Assembly (NCBI RefSeq): GCF_028285715.1
Contig: NZ_JANQOO010000036.1
Span: 1 to 64,000, forward strand
DNA: 64,000 bases
Reading direction: 5' to 3'
DNA from: Ulvibacterium sp.
GTDB lineage: Bacteria; Bacteroidota; Bacteroidia; Flavobacteriales; Flavobacteriaceae
Made by a program: the position numbers and the translations under genes
Notes under the pieces: generated by a model
Told to the model about the DNA's origin: nothing
Database searches by the model: none
Seen by the model: the letters and a program-made list of their open reading frames with translations, nothing else
In this document: one piece after another, positions 14,254-23,910 of the stretch
How the letters are laid out: the number at the start of each line of letters is the position of its first letter
Numbering within the stretch: position 1 is the first letter of the stretch

Positions 14254-14974
14254 TACATGGCCATTTAAAATTAGCTACCTTATCATTGGACGCCGTCCCC
14301 AAATTGTAATGCCACCACTCCGTTCTAATACCCCAAAAGCCATGTCGTTCCATAGTCTCCTTCAACAACTTGCGATTGTCCAAAACTTCCTGGGGTAAAT
14401 CGGTGTTATCATGATAGGCCTTTTTGCCAAAGAAATCAAAGTCGGTTCCCATATCCAGTTCCTCACCGTCCAATGTCTCCAAGGTAATATCAACGGCCCC
14501 GCCCTTGTTATGAATCGATCCCTTCTTGGGGTCGGCCACATATTGTGGATTGGGAACAATTTTCCACATCATATACTGTACGAAATTCGGCCGATAACAG
14601 TCAAAAAATTTGATTCTGACACCCTGGGTCTTAAAATCGGCATTGGCTTCCAATAGCGCCTTGGCCGTTTTTGCCCGGACATAACATTCCGCGCAGTCGT
14701 ACACCTTTTCCTTTAGAAAATTGTTGGACGTAGCATAACGGAGATCATAGGCAAACCCATCGCTAAAATCGGCAAGACGTACAAAAGTAGTGTCGGCCAA
14801 GCCCTCAAAGGAACGAAAGGTTTTTTCAGGTACGGATTGCTCCGGAATAAGGGTATCCACCATATTCACCTCTTGCTTTTTAGGTTCTTCTGTCTCTGTT
14901 TTTTTTGACGGGTTTTGCTTGCAGGCCATAGCCAGCACAAGACCCCAAACCACGTACTTAAAGTACTTCAACAT
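14246..14974 (-). CDS. D-Ala-D-Ala dipeptidase, VanX/DdpX-like (M15D), lipoprotein
   Basis: 242 residues; lipoprotein signal ending LAMACK (Cys ~18). The M15D zinc peptidase motifs are complete: Arg128 in DCYRP, SIHNKGGAVD with His155 and Asp162, and EWWHY with Glu219 and His222. Family members hydrolyse D-alanyl-D-alanine, either in vancomycin resistance or peptidoglycan recycling. Here it sits in an operon with a sulfatase, an esterase, a serine hydrolase and a glycosidase, with no vanHA or regulators, so resistance is unlikely; cell-wall turnover or scavenging is more plausible. Its stop overlaps the sulfatase start (ATGAGTAG-type overlap), which suggests translational coupling. Confidence 0.88.
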   Translation of the reverse strand: MLKYFKYVVWGLVLAMACKQNPSKKTETEEPKKQEVNMVDTLIPEQSVPEKTFRSFEGLADTTFVRLADFSDGFAYDLRYATSNNFLKEKVYDCAECYVRAKTAKALLEANADFKTQGVRIKFFDCYRPNFVQYMMWKIVPNPQYVADPKKGSIHNKGGAVDITLETLDGEELDMGTDFDFFGKKAYHDNTDLPQEVLDNRKLLKETMERHGFWGIRTEWWHYNLGTASNDKVANFKWPCNE

Positions 14975-15046
14975 AAATCAAACTATTCTATTTATACTAA
15001 CAAATCATTCCATACGGGAATGTATATGGTAACTTGATATCTGAAA

Positions 15047-16153
15047 TCATTTTTTAATCGCCAACGCCATCCGTTTAAAGAATTCGTTGTAAACAAAGGG
15101 CTTCCCTTTGGCCGGATTACCGTCCTCTCCCCTACGGACAAAGACCAAATCCCACTCGGGAATTACGAAACACATATTATTGTGGAGACCACTGGCGTAA
15201 TATAATGATTTTGGGGCATCTGGCATGTGGTATTCTCCTGTTGGCATCATCCCGTTTACCCACCAGTTGTAACCGTAACAACCGCGTCCATCCACATGGC
15301 TTCGATCAGTGTCTGCCACAGTGTCGGTAAAGACTTGATTTTGGGTCGCTTTTTTCACCCACTCTTTGGATAACAACTGCTTACCATCCCAATTTCCCTC
15401 ATTCAAGTACAAATGGCCAAAACGCGCCAATTGTTCCGCATTGATCATTACATTGGTGCAGCCGTTGTTAATTTCCACCCCGTTTACTTCTTGTTCCGGA
15501 TTCCATTTGTATTCTCCAATACCTATGGCATGCCCAATGTTTTCGTCAAAAATGGACTTTAGGGTCTTACCCGTGTGCATGGTGAGCAAGCGACCGAACA
15601 TCATCTGCGCCTCGTCCCAATAGGCATATTGGGTTCCTGGGGCAAAGAGAGGTGTATCTATAGCATAAGGTGTCCAGGACCAATCTTCGCTCACCTCATC
15701 CCAGCGTGTAGAACCTTTTCCACTGTAGCCGGAAGTCATGCTAGAGAAATGTTTGAGCTGCACTTCGGGGTATAACCCTGTCATAGCCGTATCTATTTCT
15801 CTGGCATAGGTATCCTCGGATAGTATGCCCTTGTCTGTCAAAATTCCGAGAACGGTACTGGTAAACGATTTACTCGAGGAATAGATATTGTGCTTTTTAT
15901 AAATACTGTCTCCCTTGTAAATGACATGTCCTTTCCTAACTATGAAAACTTCTTCCAAGCCATCCTCCCCGGATTCGGAAGCCAAATAATCCAGGGCTTC
16001 CAGAAATTTTTGACTATCTATCCCCAATGCTTCCGGACTTCTTTCCTCCCATTTGTCCGTTGGAAAAACCATGGACAGGTCTTCACTTTTTCCTTCGGAA
16101 CAGGAAACAAGTAAAAAGGGTACAAACCAGATGACAAATGGCTTAAATTTCAT
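15047..16153 (-). CDS. Serine hydrolase, class C beta-lactamase fold, lipoprotein
   Basis: 368 residues from the ATG at 16153, chosen because it opens a lipoprotein signal (MKFKPFVIWFVPFLLVSC, Cys ~18). A longer frame to 16270 would overlap the upstream gene and put 39 odd residues in front. The S-x-x-K motif is SSSK (Ser92, Lys95) and GYNWWVNG lies near the C-terminus, as in esterase or penicillin-binding-like members of the beta-lactamase superfamily. In polysaccharide loci such proteins are often assigned esterase activity without proof. Second gene of the operon, 97 bp after the DUF5060 glycosidase and 72 bp before the dipeptidase gene. Confidence 0.82.
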   Translation of the reverse strand: MKFKPFVIWFVPFLLVSCSEGKSEDLSMVFPTDKWEERSPEALGIDSQKFLEALDYLASESGEDGLEEVFIVRKGHVIYKGDSIYKKHNIYSSSKSFTSTVLGILTDKGILSEDTYAREIDTAMTGLYPEVQLKHFSSMTSGYSGKGSTRWDEVSEDWSWTPYAIDTPLFAPGTQYAYWDEAQMMFGRLLTMHTGKTLKSIFDENIGHAIGIGEYKWNPEQEVNGVEINNGCTNVMINAEQLARFGHLYLNEGNWDGKQLLSKEWVKKATQNQVFTDTVADTDRSHVDGRGCYGYNWWVNGMMPTGEYHMPDAPKSLYYASGLHNNMCFVIPEWDLVFVRRGEDGNPAKGKPFVYNEFFKRMALAIKK

Positions 16154-16250
16154 ACAAATTCCAATATTAAAATTCCCGAACCCAATTTGAGGAAAAGATA
16201 CCTTGGCACATAGCGTAACGGTATTGGTTCCATCGACTTTCCACCGGCGA

Positions 16251-18098
16251 CTACTTTCGCGCAATAACAATTACCCAGTCCTTGTTGCTTTGGCCATTAT
16301 ACGCGGTCAATTCCACATTATTGGGTTTGGTAATTTTCCAGCCTTCGTTCTGTTTATCATATAAATTACCTCCTTCCAATGGGTCATAAAAAGCAATGGA
16401 AAAAGCACCGTCTCCAAGAGTCAATTCCGTTGTCTCACCCTTGGGTAGATATACCGCATAAATCTCGTCTTTTTTGGCAAAGCAAAAGGCCTTTGGATTG
16501 CTCAATAACTCATCATGGCCCTGCATTTCCCAAAAGGGAAGGTGGTCTTGAAAAAATTTCTTGGCATTACTACTGATATCCCACCATGTATTACGAGCCC
16601 TAAAATCCTCTGCCGCCATATCATTGTTGGGCATATCCAAGCCTCCAAAATACCAAGAGGTTCCCGCACCCCCTGCCATTAAGGTTCCCCAAAGACTGGT
16701 CCGCATCACCTGGGCATAATTGTTATTGGCTGCGGTATCCGTCGTCACTCCGATATCCCAATGCCCAATCTCATCCAAAAACACCACCCAAGGCCTGTTT
16801 TTTCTTGCGGATAAATCCCTCCACTTCCTTACTTCTTTATGGACTTCCGTGGTATCGAACATCTGTAACGAGGGAATTTCAAAATCCCCATATCCCAACA
16901 TGGGCGTTAAAGTTTCCTTTATGGGATCTAAAGGGCGGTCCTCCATACGTTTGCCAGTTACACGAACATGGTTATGTACGGCTATGGGATGATTATAGGG
17001 ATCCAAATTACGAATGTAGGTGGCATAGCTCTTTAGTTGTTTGCTTGTTCGGTTAGTCTCTTCCCCCAAATTCCAGACTACCCCCAGATGGTGTCCAAAC
17101 CGGGCAACCAATTCCTTGTAAAAGAGTTTACGCTCCAGACCTAGTTCCCCCTTGTTCAAAATAGTGTCGTTTTCCGTTTCCTGGGTAAAAAGGTTCATGG
17201 CAATGCCCAATCCATCCATATGGGTAAACACTTTTTCCCACTGGGCCATCTTACTCACATCGTAGCGTAACTGTTCCTTTGGAGCTATCCAAGGCCAAAC
17301 ATCGTTTCCATCCCCATGCTCGTTCATCACCAGAAAATATAGGCTATTCATTCCCTTGGAAGCCATATAGTTCAACGCCCCAATAATGCCCTTACCCCGG
17401 TCGTTGCCCCAAGTAGGATTGCCGACTTTCCAATCACTCCTGTGCGTTGGATATTCATGCAGACCTTTATTCAAAGTCGGTGTGGCCGCACCACCATTAT
17501 CAAACGTTCCATCGAACTCATGATACGCCAAAAAGTTTTCGGGACTGCCCACTCCATTTTTCAAAAAGGCCTTTCCCGTTTCGCTTTCACGCAAATAGTG
17601 CTCTCCGGTATAATGCAAACGACCTGTTTTATAAAATCCCGATGCCAGGGAATCTACAGCAGCAATTTCAAATGTGCCTGTAGTCGTCCACAGAGTACTG
17701 TTAGTTTCATCGGCCCTAATCGCTATCTCATTTCCACGGAGCATTTGGGTTTCAAAAGTCCAACTACCCGAAGTAGGAGGCGAAAACTTCACCTGCCATT
17801 TGTTTCCGGAGGCCGCTCCGGTATGTGCGGCCTCGCCATCCGCGGCAAAAAAACCATGAATAGGGATGGTATCCTTTCCATTGATAAAACGTGTAATAAG
17901 ACTATAGTCTAAAAAAGGGTTAATGCTATCCGTCTCAGAAACCTTTGGTCCTTCAAAAGTAATGGTAACCGGTTGCCATTTTTTGAGGTTGCCTTCAATG
18001 CTATAGTCATTTCCGGAATTCTTTTTACTACAGGAATTTAGACAAAAAAGAAAGGCTAAAGCAAAGCCAATTAATTTTGGCCATTTGAGGTATTGCAT
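16251..18098 (-). CDS. DUF5060/DUF4038-like glycoside hydrolase, lipoprotein
   Basis: 615 residues. Lipoprotein signal with acylated Cys ~23. The N-terminal Ig-like DUF5060 domain (~35-150, KWQPVTITFEGP...) precedes a TIM-barrel (~170-530) of the DUF4038/apiosidase-like group. WNLGEE (~355) carries a probable catalytic Glu and VVFLDEIGHWDIG (~450) a second acidic site. The C-terminal beta-domain (~545-612, IYAVYLPKGETTEL then FYDP) is of the type called putative collagen-binding, a name that does not imply collagen here. First gene of the minus-strand operon, diverging from GH1 across 164 bp (18099-18262) that must hold both promoters. Exact substrate unknown. Confidence 0.75.
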   Translation of the reverse strand: MQYLKWPKLIGFALAFLFCLNSCSKKNSGNDYSIEGNLKKWQPVTITFEGPKVSETDSINPFLDYSLITRFINGKDTIPIHGFFAADGEAAHTGAASGNKWQVKFSPPTSGSWTFETQMLRGNEIAIRADETNSTLWTTTGTFEIAAVDSLASGFYKTGRLHYTGEHYLRESETGKAFLKNGVGSPENFLAYHEFDGTFDNGGAATPTLNKGLHEYPTHRSDWKVGNPTWGNDRGKGIIGALNYMASKGMNSLYFLVMNEHGDGNDVWPWIAPKEQLRYDVSKMAQWEKVFTHMDGLGIAMNLFTQETENDTILNKGELGLERKLFYKELVARFGHHLGVVWNLGEETNRTSKQLKSYATYIRNLDPYNHPIAVHNHVRVTGKRMEDRPLDPIKETLTPMLGYGDFEIPSLQMFDTTEVHKEVRKWRDLSARKNRPWVVFLDEIGHWDIGVTTDTAANNNYAQVMRTSLWGTLMAGGAGTSWYFGGLDMPNNDMAAEDFRARNTWWDISSNAKKFFQDHLPFWEMQGHDELLSNPKAFCFAKKDEIYAVYLPKGETTELTLGDGAFSIAFYDPLEGGNLYDKQNEGWKITKPNNVELTAYNGQSNKDWVIVIARK

Positions 18099-18262
18099 TG
18101 GTTATGGTTTGCCGTATTATCGCTCAAGATAGGGATATTTTCGTATTCCCTGTTGGCACATCAGATCATTTTTATACTCGAAAATGTCGTTATTCCATTA
18201 GTTATTTTGGGCATTTTTAAAGACTTTTATAATCTAATCGATTGAATCCAATTGAAAACCAT

Positions 18263-19672
18263 ATGCTAGAATTTCCAAAAGATTTTGTCTGGGGTTCCGC
18301 TACCTCAAGCCATCAAATAGAAGGAGGTGCCACTCAGGATGGCCGGTCCTGGAGTATCTGGGATGCACATTCCCACACCCCCGGCAGAACAAAAAACGGC
18401 GAAACCGCCGATGTAGCGTGCGATCATTATAACCGATACAAAGAGGACGTACAACTTATGGCGGACATGGGGCTCAAAGCTTATCGGTTTTCCATATCAT
18501 GGAGTCGGATACAGCCCGATGGGCAGGGCGATGTAAACCCCAAGGGTATAGCCTTTTATAACAATCTTATTGATGAATTGCTAAAGCATAATATAACGCC
18601 ATGGATTACCCTGTACCATTGGGACTTACCTTTAGCTTTACAAATGGAAAAGGACGGTTGGCTCAATCCTGAAATTGCGGACTCCTTTGCACAATATGCC
18701 GGGATTTGTTTTGAACATTTTGGTGACCGGGTAAAGAACTGGATTACCCTTAATGAACCTTGGGTCGTGGCCATATTGGGTTATGGAGAAGGCGTTTTTG
18801 CTCCTGGACGAAAATCCAAGGACGAACCCTACCAGGTAGCCCATCAATTGCTTCGTGCCCACGGAAAGGCCGTACAATTGTATCGAAAGAAATATCAACC
18901 TACACAAAAGGGGCAAATCGGAATCACCAATAACTGCGATTGGCGGGAACCCATGACCGATTCCAAGGCGGATAAGGATGCCGCCCAACGCTCCCTGGAA
19001 TTCTTTTTGGGATGGTTTGCCGATCCTATCTATTTTGGGGACTATCCCCAGGTCATGAAAGAGCGGGTCGGAGATAGACTCCCGATGTTCACGGAGGAAG
19101 ATATCGCCTTGATCAAAGGCTCCTCGGATTTTTTTGGCTTAAATCACTATACAGGCCTATATGCTTCCGATGTGGATCCCAATGCGGAGGTGCAAAATGA
19201 GGTTTATGGCAATGGGGGAATTTTTGAAGACCAATACGTACAGCTCACCGCCGATCCAAAATGGGAAATGACCACTATGCAGTGGGCCATCCTACCTTGG
19301 GGCTGTCGCGAACTGGTAGAATGGGTAAGTAACCGTTATGGAAACCCACCGTTATATCTTACCGAGAATGGATGCTCCCTGGATGATCAATTGGATAAAG
19401 GGGAAGTAAAGGATACGGTACGAAAGGAATATATCGAAGGATATCTTGCCGCCTGTCATAAGGCCATGGAGAAAGGAATAAACCTAAAAGGTTATTTCGT
19501 CTGGTCCTTTATGGACAATTTTGAATGGGCCCTCGGGTATTCCAAACGTTTTGGCATTCACTATGTGGATTATAAAACCTTGGAACGTACCCCAAAAAAT
19601 TCAGCCCTCTGGTTCAAGCAGGTAATCGCCGATAATGGTTTTGAATTTTCCCTACCTGATATTAAAATCTGA
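18263..19672 (+). CDS. GH1 beta-glycosidase
   Basis: 469 residues from the ATG at 18263; a TTG 21 bp upstream is less likely. The family-1 hallmarks are all there: FVWGSATSSHQIEGG (~8-22), acid/base Glu165 in TLNEP, nucleophile Glu368 in YLTENG, and WSFMDNFEWALGY near the end. No signal peptide, so it acts in the cytosol on imported oligosaccharides. GH1 covers beta-glucosidases, beta-galactosidases and beta-mannosidases; the sequence does not say which. The next gene, a sulfatase lipoprotein, begins 2 bp after the stop, so the two are co-transcribed although they act in different compartments. Confidence 0.93.
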   Translation: MLEFPKDFVWGSATSSHQIEGGATQDGRSWSIWDAHSHTPGRTKNGETADVACDHYNRYKEDVQLMADMGLKAYRFSISWSRIQPDGQGDVNPKGIAFYNNLIDELLKHNITPWITLYHWDLPLALQMEKDGWLNPEIADSFAQYAGICFEHFGDRVKNWITLNEPWVVAILGYGEGVFAPGRKSKDEPYQVAHQLLRAHGKAVQLYRKKYQPTQKGQIGITNNCDWREPMTDSKADKDAAQRSLEFFLGWFADPIYFGDYPQVMKERVGDRLPMFTEEDIALIKGSSDFFGLNHYTGLYASDVDPNAEVQNEVYGNGGIFEDQYVQLTADPKWEMTTMQWAILPWGCRELVEWVSNRYGNPPLYLTENGCSLDDQLDKGEVKDTVRKEYIEGYLAACHKAMEKGINLKGYFVWSFMDNFEWALGYSKRFGIHYVDYKTLERTPKNSALWFKQVIADNGFEFSLPDIKI

Positions 19673-19674
19673 TC

Positions 19675-21462
19675 ATGCCTAAAAAGTCCATAGTTCTTTA
19701 TGCCCTAAGCCTGTTTATCACCATAGGCTGTAAAACGGATAGAAACGAATCAGCGACCGAACTGAACAACAAAAGACCGAACATTGTACTTATCATAGCG
19801 GATGACCAAGGCTGGGGCGACCTGAGTAGCAGCGGCAATACCAACCTCAGCACCCCCCATATTGATGCACTTGCCAAAAATGGGGTCTCCTTCCAGAACT
19901 TTTACGTACAACCGGTCTGCTCCCCTACTCGAGCCGAATTACTAACAGGTCGTCATTTTCCAAGATTAGGGGTGTTCGATACATCAGCAGGTGGAGAACG
20001 TATGAATTTGGGGGAGACCACTTTGGCGGAAATCCTAAAAAATGGTGGTTATGCCACCGCTGCCTACGGTAAATGGCACAATGGCATGCAACCACCTTAC
20101 CATCCCAACTCCCGGGGGTTTGACGACTACTACGGATTTACTTCCGGACATTGGGGCAATTATTTTAGTCCGATGTTGGAACACAACGGGGAAATTACCA
20201 AAGGCGAAGGCTTTTTGGTGGATGATCTGACCACCAAGGGATTGGAATTCATCTCAGAACATGAAAACGAGTCTTTTTTCCTGTATCTGCCCTATAACAC
20301 ACCTCATAGCCCAATGCAAGTACCGGATGCCTACTGGAACCGGTTTGAAAACAAAGACCTGGCCATGACCTATCACGGTGAGGAGGCCGAGGACCAGGAT
20401 TTTACCAAAGCGGCCCTGGCCATGGTGGAGAACATTGATTATAATGTAGGTAGAATAACCCAAAGACTTCAGGAATTGGATTTGGAGAAAAATACCATAA
20501 TTATCTATATGACGGATAATGGCCCTAATGGATTCCGTTGGAATGGAGGGATGCGCGGCAAGAAGGGATGGGTAGACGAAGGTGGGGTACGAAGTCCTTT
20601 CTTTGTGCAGTGGAAGGATTCATTGCCAGAGGGGAAAGAAATCAATGAGATTGCCAGTGCTATCGACATTTTGCCCACACTGATCAACATAGTGGGACTT
20701 GATGCAAAGACCAAAAAGCCATTGGATGGTAAGGACCTTACCCCTTTATTGTGGTCGGAAAGCCATAATTGGCAACCTCGATTGGTATACAACCACTGGG
20801 CCGGAAAGACCAGCGTCCGCTCCCAAAAATATCGCCTGGATAATGAAAACCGATTGTATGACATGGTAAACGACCATGGACAGACCACCGATATTTCCCA
20901 ACAGTTCCAAAAGATTGCCGACTCCCTCATCAAGGCAAAAAATGAATGGTTGGCAGCGGTAAATCCAAAATTTCCACGTGATGAGGATAATCGCCCTTTT
21001 ACTTTGGGAAGTCCGGACCACCAATTTACACAAATACCGGCCAGGGATGGTACTCCCCATGGCCACATAGCCCGTAGCAACCGGTTCCCCAACAATACTT
21101 TTTTTACGCATTGGAAGAGTGAAAAGGATTCCATTAGCTGGAATGTGGAAGTATTGGCCGATGGTGAATTTGAGGTGACGCTCTATTATACCTGTGCTGC
21201 TGAAAATATAGGTCCCACAATTGAGCTCGGCTTCGGCGACAGTAAAATCGCGACCAAAATTATGGAAGCCCACGACCCACCTCTTACCGGCATGGAAAAT
21301 GATCGCACTCCTAGAATGGAGTCCTATGTCAAAGACTTTAAGCCTGTGAAATTGGGAACCATTGCCCTAAAAAAAGGTAGGGGCAATTTAACCTTAAAAG
21401 CTTTGGAAATTCCAGGGGACAAAGCCATTGATGTACGGCTGTTGATGTTTAGCAAAAAATAA
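19675..21462 (+). CDS. Sulfatase, S1 family, arylsulfatase-A-like, with C-terminal beta-domain
   Basis: 595 residues, lipoprotein signal (acylated Cys ~19). PNIVLIIADDQGWGDL (~35-50) gives the metal-binding Asp pair and Cys82 in VCSPTRAELLTG is the formylglycine site. The core ends near residue 440. The last ~150 residues (~445-595, from RDGTPHGHIARSN onward) form an additional beta-rich domain, as in some S1 subfamilies of PUL sulfatases. Co-transcribed with GH1. It converges on a lipoprotein gene; the palindrome AATAAGATATCTTATT (21458-21473) spans both stops and may act as a weak bidirectional terminator. Confidence 0.9.
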   Translation: MPKKSIVLYALSLFITIGCKTDRNESATELNNKRPNIVLIIADDQGWGDLSSSGNTNLSTPHIDALAKNGVSFQNFYVQPVCSPTRAELLTGRHFPRLGVFDTSAGGERMNLGETTLAEILKNGGYATAAYGKWHNGMQPPYHPNSRGFDDYYGFTSGHWGNYFSPMLEHNGEITKGEGFLVDDLTTKGLEFISEHENESFFLYLPYNTPHSPMQVPDAYWNRFENKDLAMTYHGEEAEDQDFTKAALAMVENIDYNVGRITQRLQELDLEKNTIIIYMTDNGPNGFRWNGGMRGKKGWVDEGGVRSPFFVQWKDSLPEGKEINEIASAIDILPTLINIVGLDAKTKKPLDGKDLTPLLWSESHNWQPRLVYNHWAGKTSVRSQKYRLDNENRLYDMVNDHGQTTDISQQFQKIADSLIKAKNEWLAAVNPKFPRDEDNRPFTLGSPDHQFTQIPARDGTPHGHIARSNRFPNNTFFTHWKSEKDSISWNVEVLADGEFEVTLYYTCAAENIGPTIELGFGDSKIATKIMEAHDPPLTGMENDRTPRMESYVKDFKPVKLGTIALKKGRGNLTLKALEIPGDKAIDVRLLMFSKK

Positions 21463-21468
21463 GATATC

Positions 21469-22071
21469 TTATTCCGGGATAACTATATACTCACCAGCAG
21501 CCAATCGAAACTGCTCAAAACTAATCTCGCCAGTCGTTCTGTCGATTTCTAATTTTATCCACCCTACCAAAAAGTCTTCGTCCTCTTTTACCCGAATGCC
21601 AAGGTAGTAGGGATTGGTATTGAATTCACTGTTGACACTCCATTCGTCCGGCCAAATACCATCCGCCGCCTGCCTAATTTCGGTTATTGTTATTGGGTCG
21701 GGATCATCATTCCACTTAAAATTTTCCCTAGGTACGTTCCAAATGGTATCCTCAGGTCTATTGAAAAGAATTGGGTTAGGCGGGTTCTCACCAGACCTTA
21801 CGAGAACGGTACTTTCATTTAAAGATTCCAGAAAGCCCGATATAAGCTGTCCACTTTCATCAACACCATCCCAACTTCCCAAAACGTAATCAATTTGAAA
21901 ATCATCAATCGTATCCACATTAAGATCATAATCAGCTGCATCGGGCAGCTCAGGCCTATTTTGTCCAGATCCTTCAACTATCCGGATGCCATCGTTATTA
22001 TCGTTGTTATCGCAACAAACAATGCTAAGTAATAACGACGGTAAGAAAAATAGAATGCCAATCTTTTTCAT
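21469..22071 (-). CDS. Lipoprotein, unknown function
   Basis: 200 residues. Lipoprotein signal ending in SIVCCDNN (Cys ~19-20), then an Asp/Asn-rich linker as in surface-exposed Bacteroidota lipoproteins. The domain (~45-200) is acidic and beta-rich, with WDGVDESGQ (~67-75) and a WIKLEIDRTTGEI segment near the end. No family recognised. It stands alone between two sulfatase genes on the minus strand, 174 bp downstream of the third sulfatase; 22072-22245 shows no gene. Confidence 0.7.
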   Translation of the reverse strand: MKKIGILFFLPSLLLSIVCCDNNDNNDGIRIVEGSGQNRPELPDAADYDLNVDTIDDFQIDYVLGSWDGVDESGQLISGFLESLNESTVLVRSGENPPNPILFNRPEDTIWNVPRENFKWNDDPDPITITEIRQAADGIWPDEWSVNSEFNTNPYYLGIRVKEDEDFLVGWIKLEIDRTTGEISFEQFRLAAGEYIVIPE

Positions 22072-22245
22072 AGATCTATACTTTTAGGGACTATACCACT
22101 AAGATAATCTATTTACACATTGGTTGCGTACAACGGAGTTAACCCACTGTACATCAGCTTTTATAACAAAATCCTTATATGGGTACCCTTTCCTTATCCA
22201 TTAAACATTTTTGAGTTTCGAAGTATCCATCTTTCCCCAATATGA

Positions 22246-23871
22246 CTAGGGGACATAGGTCAAAATTTCACTGTCCTTATATCCAATTCTCTCGGCCTTG
22301 GCTTCAAAGGAGAAGTTTTTGGGCAATGGGACGGTGTAGATATTCCAGATGGAATCCTGGGACTGTTTCCAAACAATGGTAGCATCCGTTTTTTTGGTAA
22401 TTAATCGGATGCTATCACCGTGGTCTTCCATTTGTAGCGGTGGTAAAGATAATTGTTCCCCATTGGGAAGCCATTGGGAAATGAGTTCCTTTTCGGGATA
22501 CTTGCCTAAATCATTGGTCTTTTTCATCCAATCTTCAAGCACATTTCTTAAATGGTTCAAGGTATCCTGTAATTCCGGATTATCGGCCAAATTATTTAGC
22601 TCATAGGGATCGTTCTGCAAATCATACAATTCCTCCTCTGGTTTTGGGGCCCTTAACCAAAGTGATTGTGCTTCATTCAACTTACCTTCAGCATATAAGG
22701 TATTCAGCTCCTGCATTAATGGCATTTGTTCTCGGTAAGACACCGGAATAGCATGTGGAAGTTCCGTGTTGAAGCTCTTGATATACTTGTATCTGGCAGA
22801 ACGAACGGCTCGTAGCCTATCATAAAGTTCATCGAAACGATCGGAGGAATGAAAGGTATATTGGGGTTTATCCGTTACCTCATATTTCCCGAATTGCGCC
22901 ACACCCTGCATCACCTTGGGTGGTTCTATACCCGCCAAGGAAAGTACGGTAGGGGCAAAATCGATAAAACTGATCAAACGATCATCCTTACTTCCGCCAT
23001 TCTTGTTTTTTGGAAATTTAATGATCAAGGGTACTTTGAGCCCTGTATCGTATAACGCCCGTTTATGTCTGGGGAAGGGCCCTCCATGATCCCCATAAAA
23101 GAAAATAATGCTATTTTCATAAAGTCCGTCTTCCTTTAGATCTTTAATAATCTCTCCGACCTGATCGTCCATCCGTTTAAGATTACTATAATTTACGGCG
23201 ATATCGTGCCGAACAATCCGGGTATCCGGAAAATAGGGCGGTACGGAAACGGATTCAGGAGAAACATACAACGTACTATCGCCTTTCTTCCAAATGCCGG
23301 ATTCATGACATACCCCAAAATTGAATACCGAAAAGAAGGGTTGCTCCCCCTTTCTTTTTCGCCAATGTCTTTCATTGCTGCTTTCGTCCCAAGCCGCATC
23401 GGTCCTTTCAAAATTGTAATCCTCTTTGGGGCCATTGGCGGTATAGTATCCTTTCTCTCTCAGGTACTCCGTAAACATTCGTGTGCCCTGTGGTACGATG
23501 GGGGAATAGCTTGAAAGCTCCAAAAGGGGTTCATTGTACTTGCCCTTCCAGGGTGAATAGGTACGCATGTTGTGCGTTCCCAAAGTAGTCGGGTACATGC
23601 CCGTAATTATGGCACTACGTGCCGGGGCACAGACCGGTACCGGGGCCACTGCATTGGTAAAGGTGACCCCATCCAAGGCCAAGCTCTCCAGATTAGGGAG
23701 GGAAATGGTACTGTCCCCGTACATGGCAAAACGTTCAGGGGACTGGTCTTCTGCTACCAGCCAAACAATATTGGGAAGGCTTTGTTCCTTTTCTGTTGTA
23801 ACAGTTTCTTTCCTTTCCGTACAGTTTAAAAGAAAGAGTGCTAGTAAAATTCCGATCGAATGTTTTTTCAT
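22246..23871 (-). CDS. Sulfatase, S1 family, N-sulfoglucosamine-sulfohydrolase-like (S1_8 type)
   Basis: 541 residues; lipoprotein signal with acylated Cys ~17. PNIVWLVAEDQSPE (~33-46) is the metal-site strand with Glu-Asp in place of Asp-Asp, and Cys81 in VCAPARSAIITG is the formylglycine site. THNMR (~98-102), the FFSVFNFGVCHES segment and the KRALYDTG loop fit the heparan-N-sulfatase-like S1_8 group, whose marine members act on varied sulfated glycans. It is a third, clearly different sulfatase subfamily within 11 kb. Transcribed alone or with the downstream lipoprotein; 97 bp separate its start from the TIM-barrel gene's terminator region. Confidence 0.87.
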   Translation of the reverse strand: MKKHSIGILLALFLLNCTERKETVTTEKEQSLPNIVWLVAEDQSPERFAMYGDSTISLPNLESLALDGVTFTNAVAPVPVCAPARSAIITGMYPTTLGTHNMRTYSPWKGKYNEPLLELSSYSPIVPQGTRMFTEYLREKGYYTANGPKEDYNFERTDAAWDESSNERHWRKRKGEQPFFSVFNFGVCHESGIWKKGDSTLYVSPESVSVPPYFPDTRIVRHDIAVNYSNLKRMDDQVGEIIKDLKEDGLYENSIIFFYGDHGGPFPRHKRALYDTGLKVPLIIKFPKNKNGGSKDDRLISFIDFAPTVLSLAGIEPPKVMQGVAQFGKYEVTDKPQYTFHSSDRFDELYDRLRAVRSARYKYIKSFNTELPHAIPVSYREQMPLMQELNTLYAEGKLNEAQSLWLRAPKPEEELYDLQNDPYELNNLADNPELQDTLNHLRNVLEDWMKKTNDLGKYPEKELISQWLPNGEQLSLPPLQMEDHGDSIRLITKKTDATIVWKQSQDSIWNIYTVPLPKNFSFEAKAERIGYKDSEILTYVP

Positions 23872-23910
23872 AATCTAGGAAATTGATACTCGATTAACTT
23901 TAATCTTTTA

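Noticed and set aside
14246-14974. Vancomycin resistance
   Set aside because: VanX alone, without vanH, vanA-type ligase or vanRS, cannot give resistance, and the host is Gram-negative.
15047-16270. The longer start at 16270 for the serine hydrolase
   Set aside because: The extra 39 residues lack any signal character and overlap the upstream gene, while the ATG at 16153 opens a clean lipoprotein signal.
16251-18098. A functional link between the so-called collagen-binding domain and the hydroxyproline operon
   Set aside because: The domain name is a label carried by many carbohydrate-active enzymes and is no evidence for collagen binding. The genes are 23 kb apart and in different operons.
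21458-21473. The palindrome AATAAGATATCTTATT as a strong terminator or operator
   Set aside because: It is A+T-rich with no loop and covers the stop of one gene and the stop of the convergent gene; it may be chance. Mentioned only as a weak possibility under the sulfatase.
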